A DNA stretch of 64,000 bases from Virgibacillus_F flavescens (lineage in GTDB: Bacteria > Bacillota > Bacilli > Bacillales > Amphibacillaceae), in the NCBI RefSeq assembly GCF_050574275.1, contig NZ_CP192260.1:2294001-2358000 (forward strand), given 5' to 3'. The position numbers and the translations under genes are program-made. Of the stretch, positions 60,247 through 64,000 are shown in pieces; positions within the stretch are counted from its first letter, which is position 1; each line of letters begins with the position of its first letter. The notes under the pieces were generated by a model. That model was not told the DNA's origin and did not search any database. It was given only the letters and a program-made list of their open reading frames with translations.

Positions 60247-61230
60247 TTGAAAAAAGTAGTAGTGTTAACAACCGGTGGTACGATTGCAAGCAAGAAAAAT
60301 ATAGATTCCGGATTACTTGAATCCGGAGTTATTAATGGGGACGAGCTATTAGAACTATGTGATATACCTCGTGACATTGACATAGATATAGTAGTAGAGT
60401 CAGCGCTGCAGAAAGCCAGTATGCATATTACCTTTAACGATTTACTGCAAATTAAGCAGCGAATAGATTTTCATTTATCTAACCCTGAAGTAGATGGTGT
60501 AGTTATTACACATGGTACGGATACATTAGAAGAATCCTCCTATTTTCTCAATCTAGTTACAAATCATACTAAACCGATAGTAGTAACCGGTTCTCAGCGA
60601 GCACCGGATGAAATTGGAACTGATTCGTTTGTTAACCTAAAACATTCTATATTAACTGCCTGCAGTAAGGATTTACTTAATGTAGGGGTAGTTGTTGTTT
60701 TTAACGAAAGAATTTTCCATTCTAAATATGTGAAAAAAGAACATGCTTCTAATATTCAAGGCTTTAATTCCTTTGGGTTCGGATATTTGGGTATTATTGA
60801 CAATGATTATGTACATGTTCACCAGAAACCTATTACGAATGAATATTTTCACATAAAAAAAGAATTACCTGAAGTTGATATAATAAAATGTTATATGGAT
60901 GCTGATGATAAATATATTCGTACTGCTAGTGAATCCAACATTAAAGGTTTAATTCTGGAAGGTGTTGGACGAGGTCAGGTTTCTCCAAATATGGTTCAAG
61001 AAATAAAAAGATGTGTTGAAAATGGAATTAAAGTGGTTATAACAACCTCTGCCGAAGAGGGAGAAGTATATACGACTTATGATTATTTAGGAAGCGCCTA
61101 TGATCTATATAAAAATGGCGTTATTCTGGGGCGAGATTACGATAGTAAAAAAGCCAGGATTAAACTCATGGTAGGGCTAGCCAGCGAATATCCTAATATA
61201 GACAGAATTTATGACCCATCTTTTTATTGA
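60247..61230 (+). CDS. ansA: L-asparaginase
   Basis: A 327-residue L-asparaginase. Both threonine active-site motifs are present: LTTGGTIASKKN (the first Thr) and VITHGTDTLEESSYFL (the second Thr, with Asp). There is no signal peptide, so it is the cytoplasmic form that makes aspartate and ammonia. The TTG start follows GAGGAGGGG with 5 bases of spacing. It lies 24 bases after ypdA and probably shares its transcript. B. subtilis has two asparaginase genes, neither of which I recall at this position, so the symbol is by family only. Confidence 0.88.
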   Translation: MKKVVVLTTGGTIASKKNIDSGLLESGVINGDELLELCDIPRDIDIDIVVESALQKASMHITFNDLLQIKQRIDFHLSNPEVDGVVITHGTDTLEESSYFLNLVTNHTKPIVVTGSQRAPDEIGTDSFVNLKHSILTACSKDLLNVGVVVVFNERIFHSKYVKKEHASNIQGFNSFGFGYLGIIDNDYVHVHQKPITNEYFHIKKELPEVDIIKCYMDADDKYIRTASESNIKGLILEGVGRGQVSPNMVQEIKRCVENGIKVVITTSAEEGEVYTTYDYLGSAYDLYKNGVILGRDYDSKKARIKLMVGLASEYPNIDRIYDPSFY

Positions 61231-61242
61231 TTGGGTCTTTTC
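61211..61242 (+). terminator. terminator overlapping the end of ansA
   Basis: GACCCA in the last codons pairs with TGGGTC after the stop and is followed by TTTT. Confidence 0.55.
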
Positions 61243-61330
61243 CAAACTAAAAGTGTTTGATTTAATTTTATTTTATTCAAATTCGTAAAATGTTATTATG
61301 GAACTAACCTATTTGGAATGAGGTAGGAAT

Positions 61331-62005
61331 ATGCTTGCCATATTATCAGCCGGTGTTGCACCTGCATTCGCACTTATGTCTTTTTTTTATTTAAAAGATC
61401 AGGTTACTGAACCAATTCACCTGATTATTCGGAACTTAATATATGGTGCAATATTAGTATTTCCAATCATGTTCATGCAGTACGCGTTGCAGGCAGAAGG
61501 GATTGGAAACAGTGATTTTGTCCAGTCTTTTTTAATTATCGCATTTATGGAAGAGTTTTTTAAATGGTTTATCTTTATGTATACAGTATATCATCATACT
61601 GAATTTGATGCCCATTATGATGGTATAGTCTATGCAGTAGCGATTAGTCTGGGATTTGCAACAGTTGAAAATTTACTTTATTTATTATCAAATGGAATTG
61701 AATATGCTTTTTGGCGGGCATTGTTTCCGGTTTCTTCACATGCATTGTTCGGTGTAATAATGGGGTATTATTTTGGTAAAGCGAAAACAAAAACTACCAA
61801 CAAAAAATGGAATATTGGATTTGCGCTAACTATTCCGTTTTTATTACATGGTGTATATAATTACATCTTAGTTAAAGTATCAAGTGATTGGTTGTTTCTT
61901 TTAATTCCATTTATGATATTTTTATGGATAATAGCATTAAGAAGAGTGAAACTAGCCAATGATATAAAAATTTACCCACCTTTACCAACTAAACATGTTA
62001 ACTAA
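61331..62005 (+). CDS. prsW: intramembrane protease PrsW
   Basis: A 224-residue membrane protease with about seven or eight helices. The active-site EEFFKW motif (paired glutamates in the third helix) and the conserved SLGFATVENLLYL and SHALFGVIMGYYFG are present, with a later histidine in LLHGVYN. In B. subtilis PrsW makes the first cut in the anti-sigma factor RsiW under envelope stress. ATGAGGTAGG precedes the start. It lies between ansA and the sleB repeat region and ends at a strong terminator. B. subtilis has it as ypdC, likewise near sleB. Confidence 0.92.
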   Translation: MLAILSAGVAPAFALMSFFYLKDQVTEPIHLIIRNLIYGAILVFPIMFMQYALQAEGIGNSDFVQSFLIIAFMEEFFKWFIFMYTVYHHTEFDAHYDGIVYAVAISLGFATVENLLYLLSNGIEYAFWRALFPVSSHALFGVIMGYYFGKAKTKTTNKKWNIGFALTIPFLLHGVYNYILVKVSSDWLFLLIPFMIFLWIIALRRVKLANDIKIYPPLPTKHVN

Positions 62006-62037
62006 AACCCTTTGTTTAACAAAACAAAGGGTTTTTT
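62004..62037 (+). terminator. intrinsic terminator after prsW
   Basis: A 14-bp perfect stem (AAAACCCTTTGTTT / AAACAAAGGGTTTT) with a 4-base loop overlaps the stop codon and is followed by a T run. Confidence 0.93.
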
Positions 62038-62133
62038 GAGTGGAAAAATAAATTGCTAAGATTGCTAAGTTGTTGAACTTATAATACTGCACTTTAAACG
62101 AAATACAATATGTTTATTCTTAAAACGTGCTAA

Positions 62134-62525
62134 TTACTTTGTCGTAGTTGATGGAAACTGCGACTTAGTTTTTAGTTTGCTTCCACAGCTGCCGTCCAGG
62201 ATCGTTGCGGGCGGATGCGCACCTTAGGGCACGGCTTCAGTCTCCTTGCCCCGACAAGGGGTATGCCAACGTTGTCCGCAAAGGACGGTTTTAGTTGGCC
62301 CCTTAAAAATGCTCTTCTGCGGGGCCTTCAGACTCGTGCTGTTCCCACAGGAGTCACCGCCCTCCACTCACTAGGACTGGTTAAGCTAATGCATGTTGAA
62401 ATAGACATAGATATCAAAAGTGCATTTAATAAATCTGTGACGATGGAAGTCATCAGCGCGGAAATCTCGTAGCTGATTCATTGTGCCAATTGTTAATTAG
62501 CAGTATAGAGATATTGTGTCAACTT
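62134..62525 (+). repeat. interspersed repeat, copy 3
   Basis: This makes up most of the 693-base gap between prsW and sleB; no gene is seen. The left end TTACTTTGTCG…AGTTGATG matches the reversed copy near 22.9 kb. The right end TTAATTAGCAGTATAGAG…GTCAACT matches both other copies. It contains GCGCACCTTAGGGC, the reverse of GACTCCTGTGGGAACAGC, and CACCGCCCTCCACTCAC shared with copy 2. No terminal-inverted-repeat element is nested here. Confidence 0.72.
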
Positions 62526-62631
62526 AAACAATGGATCGCGACGTTATTCAACTATTTTCAGGGAGCATCTAATTATTTCAGTAAGAGAAGAGTGAGTATA
62601 AACCTAAAAAAGGTAGTTTTTCAATTATAGA

Positions 62632-62661
62632 TGCATAAAAAGACTACTTAATCGAAAAATA
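62632..62661 (+). promoter_or_regulatory. candidate sigma-G promoter of sleB
   Basis: TGCATA is followed after 17 bases by AAAAATA, which matches the sigma-G -10 CATnnTA at three of five defined positions. sleB is sigma-G-controlled in B. subtilis. Confidence 0.35.
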
Positions 62662-62698
62662 GAGTTATGAAGTTAAGAACCTGTCAGGAGGAAATGGA

Positions 62699-63454
62699 AT
62701 GCTGCGAAAAATCGGATTAATAATGAGTATATGTTGTATGTTCTTTATGATACAGACAGCTGGTCCAGAGCAACATGTGTCCGCGTTTACAGACCAGGTG
62801 ATTCAGCACGGAGCAGTAGGCGATAATGTAATTGAGCTGCAGTCCAGATTGGAATACATCGGATTTTATAATGGGAAAATAGATGGCGTATTCGGTTGGG
62901 GAACATACTGGGCATTACGTAATTTTCAGTATGAGTTCGGATTAAAAATTGATGGAATTGCGGGTTTAACCACTAGACAAAAGTTAGTCGAAGTAACTGA
63001 GTATAATTACACCCAACCAACAAATAACAAAACAAATACTGGTAATGCACAAAAAAATGCGGCTTCTACACCGACAGCAATAAATGTACCTGAAGGCTAT
63101 TCACAAAATGATATTCAACTAATGGCAAATGCTGTACATGGAGAAGCACGCGGTGAACCATATGTAGGTAAGGTAGCAGTTGCATCCGTTATTTTAAACC
63201 GAGTGGAAAGTCTTACGTTTCCTAATACAGTGTCGGGTGTAATATTTGAACCGAGAGCATTTACTGCAGTAGCTGACGGACAAATCTGGTTAACCCCCGA
63301 TGAATCAGCAAAAGAAGCAGTAATTGATGCTATAAATGGCTGGGATCCATCGGCAAATGCTATCTATTACTTTAATCCAAATACTGCTACTTCTGACTGG
63401 ATTTGGTCAAGACCCCAAATTAAACAAATCGGAAAACATATTTTCTGTAAATAG
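62699..63454 (+). CDS. sleB: spore cortex-lytic enzyme SleB
   Basis: A 251-residue germination hydrolase. A signal peptide is near 1-30. An N-terminal peptidoglycan-binding domain (about 32-95) has GDNVIELQSRLEYIGFYNGKIDGVFG. A Thr/Asn-rich linker and the catalytic hydrolase-2 domain (about 130-251) follow. The catalytic glutamate is in VHGEARGEPYVGKVAVASVILNR. SleB is stored in the dormant spore and cuts the cortex (muramic-lactam-containing peptidoglycan) on germination. AGGAGG precedes the ATG. ypeB follows 15 bases later, as in relatives. Confidence 0.95.
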   Translation: MLRKIGLIMSICCMFFMIQTAGPEQHVSAFTDQVIQHGAVGDNVIELQSRLEYIGFYNGKIDGVFGWGTYWALRNFQYEFGLKIDGIAGLTTRQKLVEVTEYNYTQPTNNKTNTGNAQKNAASTPTAINVPEGYSQNDIQLMANAVHGEARGEPYVGKVAVASVILNRVESLTFPNTVSGVIFEPRAFTAVADGQIWLTPDESAKEAVIDAINGWDPSANAIYYFNPNTATSDWIWSRPQIKQIGKHIFCK

Positions 63455-63469
63455 AAAGGTGTGATCAAA

Positions 63470-64000
63470 TTGGTTCGATGGATATTGATAACAGTCCTAG
63501 CGTTAGGTGTAATAGGAGTTGGAACGTGGGGGTTTCAAGAACATCAAGAAAAAAATGCTATTTTAATACAGGCTGAAAATGACTACCAGCGTGCATTTCA
63601 TGAATTAACCTATCATGTCGATTTACTTCATTCCAAAATTGGAACGTCTTTAGCGATGAATTCACCTACTAGTTTATCACCACAGCTAATTGAAATTTGG
63701 AGGATAACTTCTCAAGCGCTGTCTGATGTTGGTCAACTTCCTTTAGCATTAATCCCATTTAACAAAACGGAAGAATTCTTAGCAAATATAGGTGATTTCA
63801 CTTACAAAACGGCGGTTAGAGATTTGACGACTGAACCACTTTCAGATGAGGAAACTAAGAGATTAAATGACTTGTATGAGCAATCAGGGGATGTGAAAAA
63901 CGAGTTACGCAAAGTACAGCATCTTGTTTTAAAAAATAATCTAAGGTGGATGGATGTACAACTTGCACTCGCGTCAAAGGACCAGCAATCAGATAATACA
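63470..64000 (+). CDS. ypeB: germination protein YpeB (N-terminal part)
   Basis: The first 177 codons of YpeB run to the end of the window without a stop. The start is TTG, after AAAGGTGTGA. An N-terminal membrane helix (about 4-22) is followed by a helical region with HELTYHVDLLHSKIG, PFNKTEEFLANIGDF and NNLRWMDVQLALASKD, close to YpeB of B. subtilis. YpeB stabilises SleB in the spore and is needed for its activity. The C-terminal PepSY domains lie beyond the window. Confidence 0.93.
   Translation, partial: MVRWILITVLALGVIGVGTWGFQEHQEKNAILIQAENDYQRAFHELTYHVDLLHSKIGTSLAMNSPTSLSPQLIEIWRITSQALSDVGQLPLALIPFNKTEEFLANIGDFTYKTAVRDLTTEPLSDEETKRLNDLYEQSGDVKNELRKVQHLVLKNNLRWMDVQLALASKDQQSDNT

Noticed and set aside
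62215..62472. 85-codon open frame between prsW and sleB
   Set aside because: It is entirely within repeat copy 3, with no ribosome site and no family resemblance.
1..64000. CRISPR arrays, tRNA/rRNA genes, prophage or transposase genes
   Set aside because: No regular direct-repeat array, tRNA cloverleaf with T-loop consensus, rRNA segment or integrase/transposase beyond XerD was recognised on either strand.

Overview
The window is an AT-rich chromosomal segment of an endospore-forming member of the Bacillaceae. The gene order follows the Bacillus subtilis yqjD-yqkG, fur-spoVA-lysA and scpA-res-sigX-ypbB-gudB-sleB interval almost gene for gene. The repeat content and low GC are compatible with Oceanobacillus, Virgibacillus or a relative, but genus is an inference from gene content only. 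No rRNA, tRNA, CRISPR, prophage or transposase gene was seen.

Layout. 1-4 kb: end of methylmalonyl-CoA mutase, a mutase B12-subunit/epimerase fusion, an acyl-CoA carboxyltransferase and a YqjE-type peptidase. 4-20.9 kb: DinB polymerase, an oligopeptide-binding lipoprotein, a minus-strand aldehyde dehydrogenase-RNase Z-NamA-GDPD block, peptidase YqjN, a metallo-hydrolase, an SDR, YjzC, an unknown membrane protein, a UvrX-like polymerase, an aldo/keto reductase, NudF and an endonuclease-Q-like nuclease. 21-27.7 kb: spoIIM, fur, yqzK, xerD, and the deoB-punA-pdp nucleoside operon. 28.4-34 kb: dacF-spoIIAA-AB-sigF, then spoVAA-AB-AF. 34-42 kb: lysA, ppiB, two microproteins, ribT, yjcZ, scpAB, dacB-spmA-spmB, rluB. 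41.6-50.7 kb: resABCDE (cytochrome c biogenesis and redox two-component system), a cobalamin riboswitch with a DUF4430 lipoprotein and an ECF S component, then sigX-rsiX. 50.7-64 kb: an XRE regulator, ferredoxin, ypbB-recQ-ypbD, cotJABC, ypbG, mecB, gudB, ypdA, asparaginase, prsW, sleB and the start of ypeB.

How it fits together. Sporulation and germination genes dominate. They cover forespore sigma-F control, engulfment (spoIIM), core and cortex maturation (spmAB, dacB, dacF), coat (cotJ) and cortex lysis (sleB, ypeB). B12 links the two ends of the metabolism: a B12-dependent mutase opens the window and a B12-riboswitch-controlled putative uptake pair lies at 48 kb. Two Y-family polymerases each carry a LexA-type operator.

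Three long non-coding stretches (22.3-22.9, 27.8-28.3 and 62.1-62.5 kb) hold copies of one interspersed repeat family. Two of these copies contain a nested, roughly 220-bp, transposon-like element with inverted ends and an internal hairpin whose arms co-vary between copies. These repeats, the B12 uptake pair and the spoVA locus lacking spoVAC-AD-AE are the most notable observations.
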